Origin: UBA2239 sp050177075
GTDB lineage: Bacteria; Pseudomonadota; Gammaproteobacteria; Burkholderiales; UBA9220
DNA: 51,919 nucleotides
Assembly (NCBI GenBank): GCA_050177075.1
Contig: JBFXHL010000006.1
Coordinates: forward strand, 1-51,919
Reading direction: 5' to 3'
Part shown: piece by piece, positions 1 through 9,654 of the stretch
How positions within the stretch are numbered: the first letter of the stretch is position 1
How the letters are laid out: each line of letters starts with the position of its first letter
Position numbers and translations under genes: made by a program
The notes under the pieces: generated by a model
The model's input: the letters and a program-made list of their open reading frames with translations, nothing else
Databases searched by the model: none
What the model was told of the DNA's origin: nothing

Positions 1-307
1 CGAGCTGCTGGCGGTGAAGGACAGCTTGGAAGCGGCCCTGGCGACGGAAAACGCCACCATCGAGAACATGAAAAGCGGCGTCGAATTGACCCTGAAGCAG
101 CTGAACGCGGCCTTCCAGAAATTCAACGTCACCGAAATGAATCCCATGGGGGAAAAATTCGATCCCCACAAACACCAAGCCATGAGCATGGTGGAGGCGG
201 ACGCCGAGCCCAACACCGTGGTGGGCGTGATGCAGAAGGGCTACCAGCTCCACGACCGCGTGCTGCGACCGGCCCTGGTGATGGTAGCCAAGGGCAAGGA
301 CGCCTGA
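1..307 (+). CDS. grpE: GrpE nucleotide exchange factor, 3' end only
   Basis: Partial gene: the frame is open from base 2 to the TGA at 305-307, so about 101 C-terminal residues are visible and the start lies outside the window. GrpE releases ADP from DnaK in the cytoplasm. The visible part carries the end of the long dimerisation helix region and the C-terminal beta domain, with the family signature FDP-x2-HQA and the closing GYQLHDRVLRPALVMVAK. An internal GTG at 14 is an ordinary valine codon, not the start. Position directly before dnaK and dnaJ is the classic grpE-dnaK-dnaJ heat-shock order. Confidence 0.95.
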   Translation, partial: ELLAVKDSLEAALATENATIENMKSGVELTLKQLNAAFQKFNVTEMNPMGEKFDPHKHQAMSMVEADAEPNTVVGVMQKGYQLHDRVLRPALVMVAKGKDA

Positions 308-311
308 CCCC

Positions 312-339
312 CTTGAAAGCCGGGGCGACGTCCCCAAAT
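312..339 (+). promoter_or_regulatory. sigma32-type heat-shock promoter of dnaK
   Basis: CTTGAAA at 312-318 and CCCCAAAT at 332-339 are separated by 13 nt. This fits the sigma32 (RpoH) consensus CTTGAAA, 13-17 nt, CCCCATNT, with a full -35 match and one mismatch in the -10. It lies 48 nt upstream of the dnaK ATG, in the 79-nt gap after grpE. Inference: dnaK (and dnaJ by read-through) can be induced separately from grpE. Confidence 0.8.
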
Positions 340-386
340 TAAAACCAGTTTTCAGAAATTCGAAACATTTCGCAAAGGATACAGAC

Positions 387-2309
<1,923 letters not shown>

Positions 2310-2326
2310 GAGCCCCCCCCTGAAAA

Positions 2327-2365
2327 AAGCGCGAAGCTCGGTTTTCCAAGGCCGGCTTCGCGCTT
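2327..2365 (+). terminator. Hairpin between dnaK and dnaJ (partial terminator or attenuator)
   Basis: An 11-bp perfect inverted repeat (arms 2327-2337 and 2355-2365, AAGCGCGAAGC and its complement) extends inward by a further CGG/CCG pairing. The downstream tract (CTGCGTTAAAA) is only weakly T-rich, so full termination is doubtful. It sits between the dnaK stop and dnaJ, 18 nt before the dnaJ ATG. Inference: it lowers dnaJ expression relative to dnaK or protects the dnaK mRNA end. Confidence 0.6.
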
Positions 2366-2383
2366 CTGCGTTAAAATAAGGCC

Positions 2384-3523
2384 ATGTCAAAACGCGATTA
2401 TTACGAAGTGCTCGGCGTCAGCCGGGACGCGTCCGAAGAGGACATCAAGAAAGCTTACCGCCGCCTGGCGATGAAGCACCACCCGGACCGCAACCCGGGC
2501 GACAAGGCCGCCGAGGAGAAATTCAAGGAAGCCAAGGAGGCCTACGAGATCCTGTCCGACGCCAGCAAGCGCCGCGCCTACGACCAATTCGGCCATGCCG
2601 GGGTGGACCCCAGCGCCGGCGGGGGCGGTTTCGGCGGGGGCGGCTTCGGGGGATTCGGTGGCCAGGGCTTCGCCGACGCCTTCGGCGACATCTTCGGCGA
2701 CATCTTCGGGGGCGGCGGCCGCCGCAACTCCAACGTCTATCGCGGCGCCGACCTGCGCTACAACCTGGAAATCAGCCTCGAAGAGGCCGCTCACGGCACG
2801 GAGCCGAAAATCCGCATCCCCACCCTGGAGGAATGCGACGCCTGTCATGGCAGCGGCGCCAAGCCAGGCACCCAGCCCACCACTTGCTCAACCTGCGGCG
2901 GCCACGGCCAAGTGCGGATGCAGCAGGGATTCTTCTCCATCCAGCAAACCTGCCCCCGCTGCAACGGCACCGGAAAGATGATTGCCAACCCTTGCGGCAG
3001 CTGTTCCGGCACGGGGCGAATCAAGAAACAGAAAACCCTGGCGGTAAAGATTCCCGCCGGCGTGGATGAGGGCGACCGCATCCGCCTCTCCGGCGAGGGC
3101 GAGGCGGGGGTCAACGGCGGCCCGCCCGGCGACCTGTACGTCGTCATCCACATCAAGCCCCATGCGGTGTTCAAACGGGATCACAACGACCTCCACTGCG
3201 AAATGCCCATCAGTTTCGCCACCGCCGCCCTGGGCGGAGAAATCGAGATTCCCACCCTGGACGGCACCGCCAAGATCAAGATCCCGGCAGAAACCCAGAC
3301 CGGCCGCGCTTTCCGCCTGCGCGGCAAGGGCATCAAGGGGGTCCGCAGCAATACCTTCGGTGACCTGATGTGCCACGTGGTGGTGGAAACGCCCGTCAAC
3401 CTTACCGAGCGTCAGAGGGAACTCCTGGCCGAATTCGAAGCCATCAGCCTGCAAAACCAATCCACCCACCACCCCCGGGCAAAATCCTGGATGGACAAGG
3501 TGAAAGAGTTCTTTTCCCAGTAA
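2384..3523 (+). CDS. dnaJ: Chaperone DnaJ (Hsp40), type I
   Basis: A 379-residue co-chaperone that stimulates DnaK ATP hydrolysis and delivers unfolded clients. Residues 1-70 are the J domain with HPD at 33-35. A Gly/Phe-rich linker spans about 75-112. Four CxxCxGxG zinc-finger repeats follow, with Cys pairs at 151/154, 168/171, 190/193 and 204/207, then the C-terminal client-binding domains. All zinc ligands are present, so this is a full type I DnaJ. The ATG at 2384 follows a TAAGG ribosome site at close spacing. It is last in the grpE-dnaK-dnaJ cluster and faces the minus-strand gene at 3560-4288. Confidence 0.98.
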   Translation: MSKRDYYEVLGVSRDASEEDIKKAYRRLAMKHHPDRNPGDKAAEEKFKEAKEAYEILSDASKRRAYDQFGHAGVDPSAGGGGFGGGGFGGFGGQGFADAFGDIFGDIFGGGGRRNSNVYRGADLRYNLEISLEEAAHGTEPKIRIPTLEECDACHGSGAKPGTQPTTCSTCGGHGQVRMQQGFFSIQQTCPRCNGTGKMIANPCGSCSGTGRIKKQKTLAVKIPAGVDEGDRIRLSGEGEAGVNGGPPGDLYVVIHIKPHAVFKRDHNDLHCEMPISFATAALGGEIEIPTLDGTAKIKIPAETQTGRAFRLRGKGIKGVRSNTFGDLMCHVVVETPVNLTERQRELLAEFEAISLQNQSTHHPRAKSWMDKVKEFFSQ

Positions 3524-3530
3524 GCGCGTT

Positions 3531-3567
3531 CGCAATAAAAAAGGACTACGGTCCCTTTTTTATTGCG
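3531..3567. terminator. Bidirectional intrinsic terminator after dnaJ
   Basis: Arms at 3531-3546 and 3551-3567 pair over about 16 bp with one bulged C. The stem contains an A6 run in one arm and T6 in the other, so an RNA from either strand ends in a U-rich arm. It lies directly after the dnaJ stop (3521-3523) and overlaps the last codons of the convergent SAM hydroxide adenosyltransferase gene, so it can serve both. Confidence 0.75.
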
Positions 3568-4288
3568 CGACGGCCACTGGCATGCCGGTCCGCAGGCCGA
3601 GCGACCGTGCCGCGTGGCCGCAACTGACGGCGACTTCCACCAGACCGCAGCTGTTCACGTACCAGAATGCTTCGCCGCGGGCCACCTCGGAAAACACTCT
3701 GCCGTAGGCGAGCTCCCTTCCCGCCACCGAAATCCGCGCAGCAGTCCCCAGTGACGCTCCGCGTAGCCCCGTCATGGCATTGCCGTAGTGGTCGATGTAT
3801 ATCACCTGAAACAGGTCATCCGCACCCAGTTCGTGGACCAATCCATTCGTCGGCGTCAGCCAGCCATGAGGCATATCTGCCATCGCCAATCGTGCCGCGA
3901 CAGGGGCAAACAAATCCCGCCCATGGAAACTGGCGGATAATGCCTCAGGACGCCAAACGATGCGCCAGTGCGCCACCTGCTGCGCACGACCAGCCACCAC
4001 GGACAATAGCCCGTTGTCGGGGCCCACGTACCATTTTCCGTCCGCCTCAATGACCACGGCAGGGCGGCTGCTTCCCACGCCCGCATCGACGACGCATAAA
4101 AAAATGCTCCCCGGAGGAAACGAACCCGCCAAGGCGTGCAGCAGATGCGCCCCGGCGCTGGCATCGTAATCCGGAACGCGATGCAAGAGGTCGATAACTG
4201 GAACCTGGGGCGCGTGGGCATGCAAAACAGCCTTCATTTGCCCCACGTAGGGATCATCCAAGGAGAAATCGGTGAAGAGCACTAACAT
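3560..4288 (-). CDS. SAM hydroxide adenosyltransferase (DUF62 / SAM hydrolase, chlorinase-fluorinase fold)
   Basis: A 242-residue protein of the family that splits S-adenosylmethionine with hydroxide to adenosine and methionine, related to fluorinase and chlorinase. Visible motifs are TDFSLDDPYVGQMKAV at the N-terminus, VVDAGVGSSR, GPDNGLL, FHGRDLFAPVAA and YIDHYGNAMT. From the ATG at 4288 the family triad falls at D68, R75 and H122; D68 and R75 match the published numbering of characterised SAM hydrolases, which supports this start. A longer frame opens at a TTG at 4321 inside the upstream terminator and is unlikely. The usual VVDPGVG is VVDAGVG here. The physiological role of the family is poorly known. 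The gene follows the rplQ terminator and is probably transcribed separately. Confidence 0.85.
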   Translation of the reverse strand: MLVLFTDFSLDDPYVGQMKAVLHAHAPQVPVIDLLHRVPDYDASAGAHLLHALAGSFPPGSIFLCVVDAGVGSSRPAVVIEADGKWYVGPDNGLLSVVAGRAQQVAHWRIVWRPEALSASFHGRDLFAPVAARLAMADMPHGWLTPTNGLVHELGADDLFQVIYIDHYGNAMTGLRGASLGTAARISVAGRELAYGRVFSEVARGEAFWYVNSCGLVEVAVSCGHAARSLGLRTGMPVAVAQ

Positions 4289-4312
4289 GCGCACATTCTG
4301 GATGATACCCCG

Positions 4313-4346
4313 TAAAAACAAAAGAGCCGGACTTGCCGGCTCTTTT
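4313..4346 (-). terminator. Intrinsic terminator of the ribosomal protein supercluster
   Basis: A 10-bp perfect stem (arms 4321-4330 and 4336-4345, AAAGAGCCGG and its complement) with a 5-nt loop. Read leftward from rplQ it is followed by TTTTGTTTTTACG. This is the canonical end of the alpha operon, 21 nt beyond the rplQ stop. Confidence 0.9.
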
Positions 4347-4366
4347 GCATGAGAGAGTCGGAACGC

Positions 4367-4765
4367 TTACGCGCTGGCGCCTTCCACCTCGGGGGCCTCG
4401 CCGCCTTCGGCGCGGTCCACCAGCTCGATAAGCGCCATGGGAGCGTTGTCACCGATACGGAAACCGAACTTCATGATACGGGTGTAACCGCCGTTGCGAG
4501 CCTTGAAGCGCGGAGCGATCTCGTCGAAGAGCTTCACCACCATGTCGCGATCGCGCAGACGGGCAAAAGCCAGGCGACGGTTGGCCAGGGTGGGGTTCTT
4601 GCCCAGGGTGATCAAGGGCTCCACCACTCGGCGCAGTTCTTTGGCCTTGGGCAGGGTGGTACGAATCGCCTCGTGGCGCAGCAGAGCGCTGGCCATGTTA
4701 CGGAACATGGCGGCGCGATGGCTGCTGGTACGGTTCAGTTTACGGTAACCACAACGGTGACGCAT
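4367..4765 (-). CDS. rplQ: 50S ribosomal protein L17
   Basis: A 132-residue large-subunit protein near the peptide exit tunnel. The N-terminus MRHRCGYRKLNRTSSHR and the segment AMFRNMASALLRHEAIRTTL are typical of L17. A C-terminal extension rich in Glu/Ala (EGGEAPEVEGASA) is common in betaproteobacteria. It is the last gene of the alpha operon, 33 nt after rpoA, and precedes the strong terminator. Confidence 0.98.
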   Translation of the reverse strand: MRHRCGYRKLNRTSSHRAAMFRNMASALLRHEAIRTTLPKAKELRRVVEPLITLGKNPTLANRRLAFARLRDRDMVVKLFDEIAPRFKARNGGYTRIMKFGFRIGDNAPMALIELVDRAEGGEAPEVEGASA

Positions 4766-4798
4766 GATGATTCCTTCCTAATTATTCTCTATGACCGA

Positions 4799-5782
4799 TC
4801 AGGGCTTTTCCAGACCCGCGGGCGGCCAGTTCTCCAGTTTCATTCCCAGAGTCAGGCCTTTGGACGCCAGGACATCCTTGATTTCGTTGAGCGACTTGCG
4901 GCCCAGGTTCGGGGTCTTCAGCAGCTCGGTCTCGGTGCGTTGGATCAAGTCACCGATGTAATAAATGTTTTCGGCCTTCAGGCAGTTGGCGGAGCGAACC
5001 GTCAGCTCCAGATCGTCCACGGGACGCAGAAGGATCGGGTCGACCTGAGGAGCTTTCGGCGCCTCCACGGAAGCCGGGGTGCCCTTGAGATCGGCAAACA
5101 CGGACAACTGGTCCACCAGGATGCGGGCAGCGTAGCGAATGGCCTCTTCGGGGTCGATCACGCCGTTGGTCTCGATATCCATCACCAGCTTGTCCAAGTC
5201 GGTGCGCTGCTCAACGCGGGCGCTTTCGACGGAATAGCTGACACGGCGCACGGGGCTGAAAGAAGCGTCGATCAGAATATTGCCGACGATCTGCTCAGCG
5301 TCGGGGGAACGGCGCGCCGTGGCGGGGACATAACCCCGGCCCTGCTCCACCTTCACTTCCATCTGCAGCTTGCCGCCCTTGGTGACGTGGGCAATCACAT
5401 GGTCGGGATTGACGATCTCGCCGTCGTGGCCGACCTCGAAATCCCCGGCCGTCACGACTCCCTCGGCATTCTTGGACAGGCTCAGGGTCGCCTCGGTGCG
5501 GTTGTGCAGCTTCAGGGCCACGCCCTTCAGGTTCAGGAGAATATCCACCACGTCTTCCTGTACGCCTTCGAGGGTGGAATATTCGTGCACCACGCCGTCG
5601 ATCTTCACCGCCGTAATGGCGTAACCGGGCATGGAGGACAACAGAATGCGACGCAGCGCATTCCCAAGCGTATGGCCGTAGCCGCGCTCGAACGGTTCCA
5701 TCGTAACTCGCGCACGGGACGGGGAGAGGTTTTCAACCTCTACCATACGCGGCTTCAGCAATTCTCCGGAAATGCTTTGCAT
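4799..5782 (-). CDS. rpoA: RNA polymerase subunit alpha
   Basis: A 327-residue subunit. The N-terminal domain (about 1-230) dimerises and seeds core assembly with beta and beta'; it contains RGYGHTLGNALRRILLSSMPG. A flexible linker leads to the C-terminal domain from about residue 245, which binds UP elements and activators; its helix-hairpin-helix part reads LLKTPNLGRKSLNEIKDVL. The gene lies in the alpha operon between rpsD and rplQ, as in E. coli, 24 nt after rpsD. Confidence 0.98.
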   Translation of the reverse strand: MQSISGELLKPRMVEVENLSPSRARVTMEPFERGYGHTLGNALRRILLSSMPGYAITAVKIDGVVHEYSTLEGVQEDVVDILLNLKGVALKLHNRTEATLSLSKNAEGVVTAGDFEVGHDGEIVNPDHVIAHVTKGGKLQMEVKVEQGRGYVPATARRSPDAEQIVGNILIDASFSPVRRVSYSVESARVEQRTDLDKLVMDIETNGVIDPEEAIRYAARILVDQLSVFADLKGTPASVEAPKAPQVDPILLRPVDDLELTVRSANCLKAENIYYIGDLIQRTETELLKTPNLGRKSLNEIKDVLASKGLTLGMKLENWPPAGLEKP

Positions 5783-5806
5783 GGTTTATCCTTGAAATTG
5801 CGGGGA

Positions 5807-6436
5807 TTACTTCGAATACAATTCGACCACGAGGTGCTCGTTGATGTTTTGCGGCAACTCGGAACGCTGGGGCAGAGCCTTGTACGTACCCTTGAGCGCC
5901 TTGACATCGACTTCGATCCACTCGGGGAAGCCACGCTGTTCGGCGGCCTCGGCAGCCGCTTTGACACGCAGGTGCTGCTTGGCTTTGTCGGTCAACTCGA
6001 TCACGTCGCCGGGACGCACCAGATAGGACGGGATGTTGACGCGCTTGCCGTTGACTCGAATGGAGTTGTGGCGAACCACCTGGCGAGCTTCGTTGCGAGA
6101 AGCGCCAAAACCCATGCGATAAACCACGGTGTCAAGACGGGACTCCAGCAACTGAAGAAGATTTTCGCCGGTCACGCCCTTGCGACGGTCCGCTTCGGTG
6201 TAGTACTTGCGGAACTGACGCTCCAGGACGCCATAAACGCGGCGCAACTTCTGCTTCTCACGCAACTGCACGCCATAATCGGACAAGCGGGTGTTACGCT
6301 TTTGGCCATGCTGGCCGGGAGCGTAGCTGCGGCGCTCGATGGAGCACTTGTCGGAAAAGCACTTTTCGCCCTTCAGAAACAGCTTCTCGCCTTCGCGACG
6401 GCACTGACGGCATTTGGGATCGAGGTTACGAGCCAA
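5807..6436 (-). CDS. rpsD: 30S ribosomal protein S4, zinc-binding form
   Basis: A 209-residue primary 16S rRNA-binding protein needed for early 30S assembly and decoding accuracy. The N-terminus holds four cysteines (C9, C12, C26, C31) in a C-x2-C-x13-C-x4-C pattern, the 'C+' zinc form, unlike the E. coli protein, which lacks the complete set. The S4 RNA-binding domain follows (RLDTVVYRMGFGASRNEARQ). In E. coli S4 represses the alpha operon by binding the rpsM leader; whether that holds here is not visible. Confidence 0.98.
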   Translation of the reverse strand: MARNLDPKCRQCRREGEKLFLKGEKCFSDKCSIERRSYAPGQHGQKRNTRLSDYGVQLREKQKLRRVYGVLERQFRKYYTEADRRKGVTGENLLQLLESRLDTVVYRMGFGASRNEARQVVRHNSIRVNGKRVNIPSYLVRPGDVIELTDKAKQHLRVKAAAEAAEQRGFPEWIEVDVKALKGTYKALPQRSELPQNINEHLVVELYSK

Positions 6437-6455
6437 GGTAGTTCTCCTGCAAACT

Positions 6456-6845
6456 TTAGATGCGGCGTTTCTTAGGCGGACGGCAGCCGTTGTGCGGAAC
6501 CGGGGTCACATCCGCAATGCTCGTGATCTTGTAACCGATCGCGTTCAAAGCACGGACAGCGGATTCGCGGCCGGGGCCGGGGCCCTTGATGCGAACCTCG
6601 AGGTTCTTCACACCGTATTCCTGAGCTGCCTTGCCGGCATGCTCCGCAGCCACCTGCGCCGCAAAGGGAGTGCTCTTACGGGAGCCCTTAAAGCCCTGAG
6701 CACCGCTGGTGGACCAGGCCAGAGCGTTACCCTGGCGGTCGGTAATGGTGATGATGGTGTTATTGAAGGAGGCATGAACGTGGGCGATGCCATCAGCCAC
6801 ATTCTTTTTAACCTTCTTACGTACACGGACGTTGGTCTTGGCCAT
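6456..6845 (-). CDS. rpsK: 30S ribosomal protein S11
   Basis: A 129-residue platform protein of the 30S subunit that helps bind mRNA upstream of the E-site codon. Diagnostic segments are HVHASFNNTIITITDRQGN and the C-terminal VTPVPHNGCRPPKKRRI. The basic N-terminus (VRVRKKVKKN) is usual. It lies 13 nt after rpsM and 19 nt before rpsD in the alpha operon. Confidence 0.98.
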   Translation of the reverse strand: MAKTNVRVRKKVKKNVADGIAHVHASFNNTIITITDRQGNALAWSTSGAQGFKGSRKSTPFAAQVAAEHAGKAAQEYGVKNLEVRIKGPGPGRESAVRALNAIGYKITSIADVTPVPHNGCRPPKKRRI

Positions 6846-6858
6846 GAGTCAGCTTCCT

Positions 6859-7212
6859 TTATTTGGCGCCCTTGCGCGGACCCTTACGGGTACGAGCATT
6901 GGTACGGGTGCGCTGGCCGCGCACCGGCAGGCCTTTGCGATGGCGATAGCCGCGGTAGCAGCCAAGGTCCATCAACCGCTTGATGTTCATCGTCACTTCG
7001 CGGCGCAAGTCACCTTCGACGGTGAACTTGGCAACCTCGTCGCGCAGACGGGCGACACCCGCCTCATCGATGTCCTTCATCTTGGTCGTGGTTTCGACCC
7101 CGGCAGCGGCGCAAATCAGGCGAGCGCGGGAACGTCCAATGCCGTAAATCGCGGTCAAGGCGATACCGGCATGTTGATGATTCGGGATATTTACCCCAGC
7201 TATGCGGGCCAT
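6859..7212 (-). CDS. rpsM: 30S ribosomal protein S13
   Basis: A 117-residue 30S head protein forming bridges to the 50S subunit and contacting P-site tRNA. It starts MARIAGVNIPNHQHAGIALT and ends in the very basic tail GPRKGAK. The RGYRHRKGLPVRGQRTRTNA motif is diagnostic. It is the first gene of the alpha operon, preceded by a 61-nt gap with a readable promoter. Confidence 0.98.
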   Translation of the reverse strand: MARIAGVNIPNHQHAGIALTAIYGIGRSRARLICAAAGVETTTKMKDIDEAGVARLRDEVAKFTVEGDLRREVTMNIKRLMDLGCYRGYRHRKGLPVRGQRTRTNARTRKGPRKGAK

Positions 7213-7248
7213 TCAGTTACTCCCAGCAACAACTTGAAAAAGTCGAAG

Positions 7249-7277
7249 ATTTTACCAATTGATTTAGCCTAAATCAA
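7249..7277 (-). promoter_or_regulatory. Candidate sigma70 promoter of the alpha operon
   Basis: On the minus strand TTGATT (7272-7277) and TAAAAT (7249-7254) are spaced by 17 nt. The -35 overlaps the rpmJ stop codon and the -10 lies 36 nt before the rpsM ATG. The location equals that of the alpha-operon promoter in E. coli, which adds weight to a 4/6 and 5/6 consensus match. Confidence 0.6.
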
Positions 7278-7387
7278 CCCTGGCGCTGCTTGTGCCGAGG
7301 GTCGGTGCAAATCACTCGCAGCACGCCGCGACGCTTAACCATCTTGCAGTGGCGGCAAATTTTTTTTACAGAGGCACGGACTCTCAT
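7274..7387 (-). CDS. rpmJ: 50S ribosomal protein L36, zinc-binding form
   Basis: A 37-residue protein read directly from the sequence: ATG at 7385-7387, TGA at 7274-7276. It begins MRVRASVKKICRHCK and ends DPRHKQRQG. C11, C14, C27 and H32 form the zinc knuckle of the 'C+' form. It binds 23S rRNA late in 50S assembly. It closes the spc block, 48 nt after infA, with the alpha promoter overlapping its stop. Confidence 0.97.
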   Translation of the reverse strand: MRVRASVKKICRHCKMVKRRGVLRVICTDPRHKQRQG

Positions 7388-7435
7388 GTTTATCTCCTTG
7401 TCAATCAGCGCCCGGGGGCGCTTGCCTTACTAACC

Positions 7436-7654
7436 CTACTTCGACCGGAAGACGATGCGACCCCGGCTGAGGTCGTAAGGCGTCAACTCAACCGTCACCT
7501 TATCGCCCGGCAGGATGCGGATATAGTGCATGCGCATCTTGCCGGAAATGTAACCCAGTATTACGTGATCGTTTTCCAACTTGATACGGAAGGTGGTGTT
7601 GGGCAGGGACTCCAACACCACTCCCTGCATCTCGATCGTATCTTCTTTCGCCAT
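7436..7654 (-). CDS. infA: Translation initiation factor IF-1
   Basis: A 72-residue S1-fold (OB) protein that occupies the 30S A site during initiation with IF-2 and IF-3. It begins MAKEDTIEMQGVVLESLPN and includes GKMRMHYIRILPGDKVTVEL, all standard for IF-1. Its place between secY and rpmJ is the betaproteobacterial arrangement; in E. coli infA lies elsewhere. It follows secY by 22 nt. Confidence 0.97.
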   Translation of the reverse strand: MAKEDTIEMQGVVLESLPNTTFRIKLENDHVILGYISGKMRMHYIRILPGDKVTVELTPYDLSRGRIVFRSK

Positions 7655-7676
7655 GTGCTATTCCGCGGTTCTACGA

Positions 7677-9002
7677 CTAGCGCGACGCACCGAAACCGCC
7701 CTTGAAGTTAGCCTTCTTGAGCAAGCTCTCGTACTGTTGCGACATCAGGTAGGACTGGATCTGCGCCATGAAATCCATCGTCACCACCACAATAATCAAC
7801 AGGGAGGTGCCACCGAAATAAAACGGCACGTTAAATTTCACGATCAGAAACTCGGGCAACAAGCACACCAGGGTGATGTACAACGCCCCGACCAAGGTCA
7901 GTCGAGTCATGATCTTGTCGATGAACCGAGCCGTTTGTTTACCGGGACGAATACCAGGCACGAAGGCACCGCTCTTCTTCAGGTTCTCGGCCGTTTCCTT
8001 GGGGTTGAACACCAAGGCCGTGTAAAAGAAGCAGAAGAAAATGATCGCCGCCGCATAAAGCATCACATACAAGGGCTGACCCGGCGACAGAATCGCGCTG
8101 AAATCTTTCAGCCACACCATCTTCTCGTTGCTGCCGAACCAGCCGGCCAGGGTAGCGGGAAACAGAATAATACTGGAAGCGAAAATGGGGGGAATCACAC
8201 CCGCCATATTCAACTTCAGCGGCAGATGGGAAGTCTGCCCACCCACGATCTGCTTGCCCACCTGGCGCTTGGCGTAGTTGACCGTAATTTTGCGGTAACC
8301 GCGCTCGACGAAGACCACGACGCCGGTGACAGCCACGGCCCCCAAGAACAGCAGGATAACCAATGGGATCGAAAAAGCACCCGTGCTAACCAGTTCGAGG
8401 GTGCCACCGATCGCCCTCGGCATGCCGGCAACGATACCGGCAAAAATAATCATCGAAATACCGTTGCCAATGCCGCGCTCGGTAATCTGTTCCCCCAGCC
8501 ACATCAGGAACATCGTCCCGGTCACCAGGGCCGTCACCGCCGTCAGGCGGAACATGATACCGGGCTCCAGAACCAGTCCGGGCTGGGCCTCCAGGGCAAT
8601 CGCGATACCCAGGGCCTGGAACAGCGCCAGCACAACCGTCCCATACCGAGTGTACTGAGTAATCTTCTTCCGTCCGGTCTCGCCCTCCTTCTTCAACTGC
8701 TCGAACTGAGGCACGACCACGGTCAGCAGCTGCAGGATAATCGATGCCGAGATGTACGGCATGATACCCAGGGCAAATACTGTGAAGCGGGACAGGGCAC
8801 CACCGGAAAACATGTTGAACATGCCGAGGATGCCGCCCTGATGCTGACGGAACATGGACTCCAAGACAACCGGATCGATACCGGGCACCGGAATGTGCGC
8901 CCCGATCCGGTAGACGACCAGCGCACCGATGACGAAGAGCAAACGCTGCTTCAAGTCACCAAGCTTGCCAGCCGAACCCAGAAGACTATCGTAATTGGCC
9001 AA
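7677..9002 (-). CDS. secY: Protein translocase subunit SecY
   Basis: A 441-residue inner-membrane channel subunit with ten predicted membrane spans. Visible parts are DLKQRLLFVIGALVVYRIG (TM1), the plug region and the cytoplasmic GERITERGIGNG-type loop (here LGEQITERGIGNG). The start is a TTG at 9002: the coded protein then begins (M)ANYDSLLG, and AAGGG lies 6 nt upstream, a good ribosome site. It pairs with SecE (34090-34446) and takes secretory chains from SecA or ribosomes. It lies in the spc block, 13 nt after rplO. Confidence 0.96.
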   Translation of the reverse strand: MANYDSLLGSAGKLGDLKQRLLFVIGALVVYRIGAHIPVPGIDPVVLESMFRQHQGGILGMFNMFSGGALSRFTVFALGIMPYISASIILQLLTVVVPQFEQLKKEGETGRKKITQYTRYGTVVLALFQALGIAIALEAQPGLVLEPGIMFRLTAVTALVTGTMFLMWLGEQITERGIGNGISMIIFAGIVAGMPRAIGGTLELVSTGAFSIPLVILLFLGAVAVTGVVVFVERGYRKITVNYAKRQVGKQIVGGQTSHLPLKLNMAGVIPPIFASSIILFPATLAGWFGSNEKMVWLKDFSAILSPGQPLYVMLYAAAIIFFCFFYTALVFNPKETAENLKKSGAFVPGIRPGKQTARFIDKIMTRLTLVGALYITLVCLLPEFLIVKFNVPFYFGGTSLLIIVVVTMDFMAQIQSYLMSQQYESLLKKANFKGGFGASR

Positions 9003-9015
9003 GACGAACCCTTAA

Positions 9016-9450
9016 TTACTCGGCGATCTTGCCACCGGCAGCTTCGATAGCAGCCAGCGCACCCTTGGTGGCGCGAATACCCTGCAGAGTGACAGCGCGC
9101 TTGATTTCACCGGCCAACACAACTTTCGCAGCCGCAGCAGCTTGGGAAATCAAGCCGGCCTGCTTCAGCACCAGCAAATCGACCGCATCAACCGGGAGCT
9201 TATCCAAATCGGAGAGCCGGACTTCGGCAGTCATGCCTTGCTTCATGGAAACAAAGCCGCGCTTGGGCAGACGACGTTGCAAGGGCATCTGACCGCCCTC
9301 GAAGCCGACCTTATGGAAGCCGCCTGAGCGGGATTTCTGACCTTTGTGGCCGCGGCCGGCGGTTTTTCCAAGTCCGCTGCCAATACCGCGACCAACGCGA
9401 CGCTTGGCGTGCTTGCTGCCCTCGGCGGGCTTGATGGTATTCAGACGCAT
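9016..9450 (-). CDS. rplO: 50S ribosomal protein L15
   Basis: A 144-residue late-assembly protein of the large subunit. It has the long basic Gly/Arg-rich N-terminal extension (RVGRGIGSGLGKTAGRGHKG) and GFEGGQMPLQRRLPKRGF, both diagnostic. It lies in the spc block with only 1 nt after rpmD and 13 nt before secY, so translation is probably coupled. Confidence 0.98.
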   Translation of the reverse strand: MRLNTIKPAEGSKHAKRRVGRGIGSGLGKTAGRGHKGQKSRSGGFHKVGFEGGQMPLQRRLPKRGFVSMKQGMTAEVRLSDLDKLPVDAVDLLVLKQAGLISQAAAAAKVVLAGEIKRAVTLQGIRATKGALAAIEAAGGKIAE

Positions 9451-9451
9451 G

Positions 9452-9649
9452 TTACAGTCCCTCGCACTTCAGGAGAAAGTTCGCCCGTTGGATCATGCCG
9501 CGAACGGAGGGAGTATCCTCCACTTCGACGGTCTGGTTCAGGCGGCGCAAGCCGAGACCGCGCACGCTCAGACGATGGAAATCCTGGGTCCCGATCAGGC
9601 TCTTGACCAGAGTCACCTTGAGCATTTTTTTCTGCTTGGACTTAGCCAT
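9452..9649 (-). CDS. rpmD: 50S ribosomal protein L30
   Basis: A 65-residue protein, slightly longer than the usual 59-61 because of the basic leader MAKSKQKKML. The L30 core is clear: VTLVKSLIGTQDFHRLSVRGLGLRR and VEDTPSVRGMIQRANFLL. It binds 23S rRNA domain II. It lies between rpsE (5 nt) and rplO (1 nt). Confidence 0.96.
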   Translation of the reverse strand: MAKSKQKKMLKVTLVKSLIGTQDFHRLSVRGLGLRRLNQTVEVEDTPSVRGMIQRANFLLKCEGL

Positions 9650-9654
9650 TTCAA

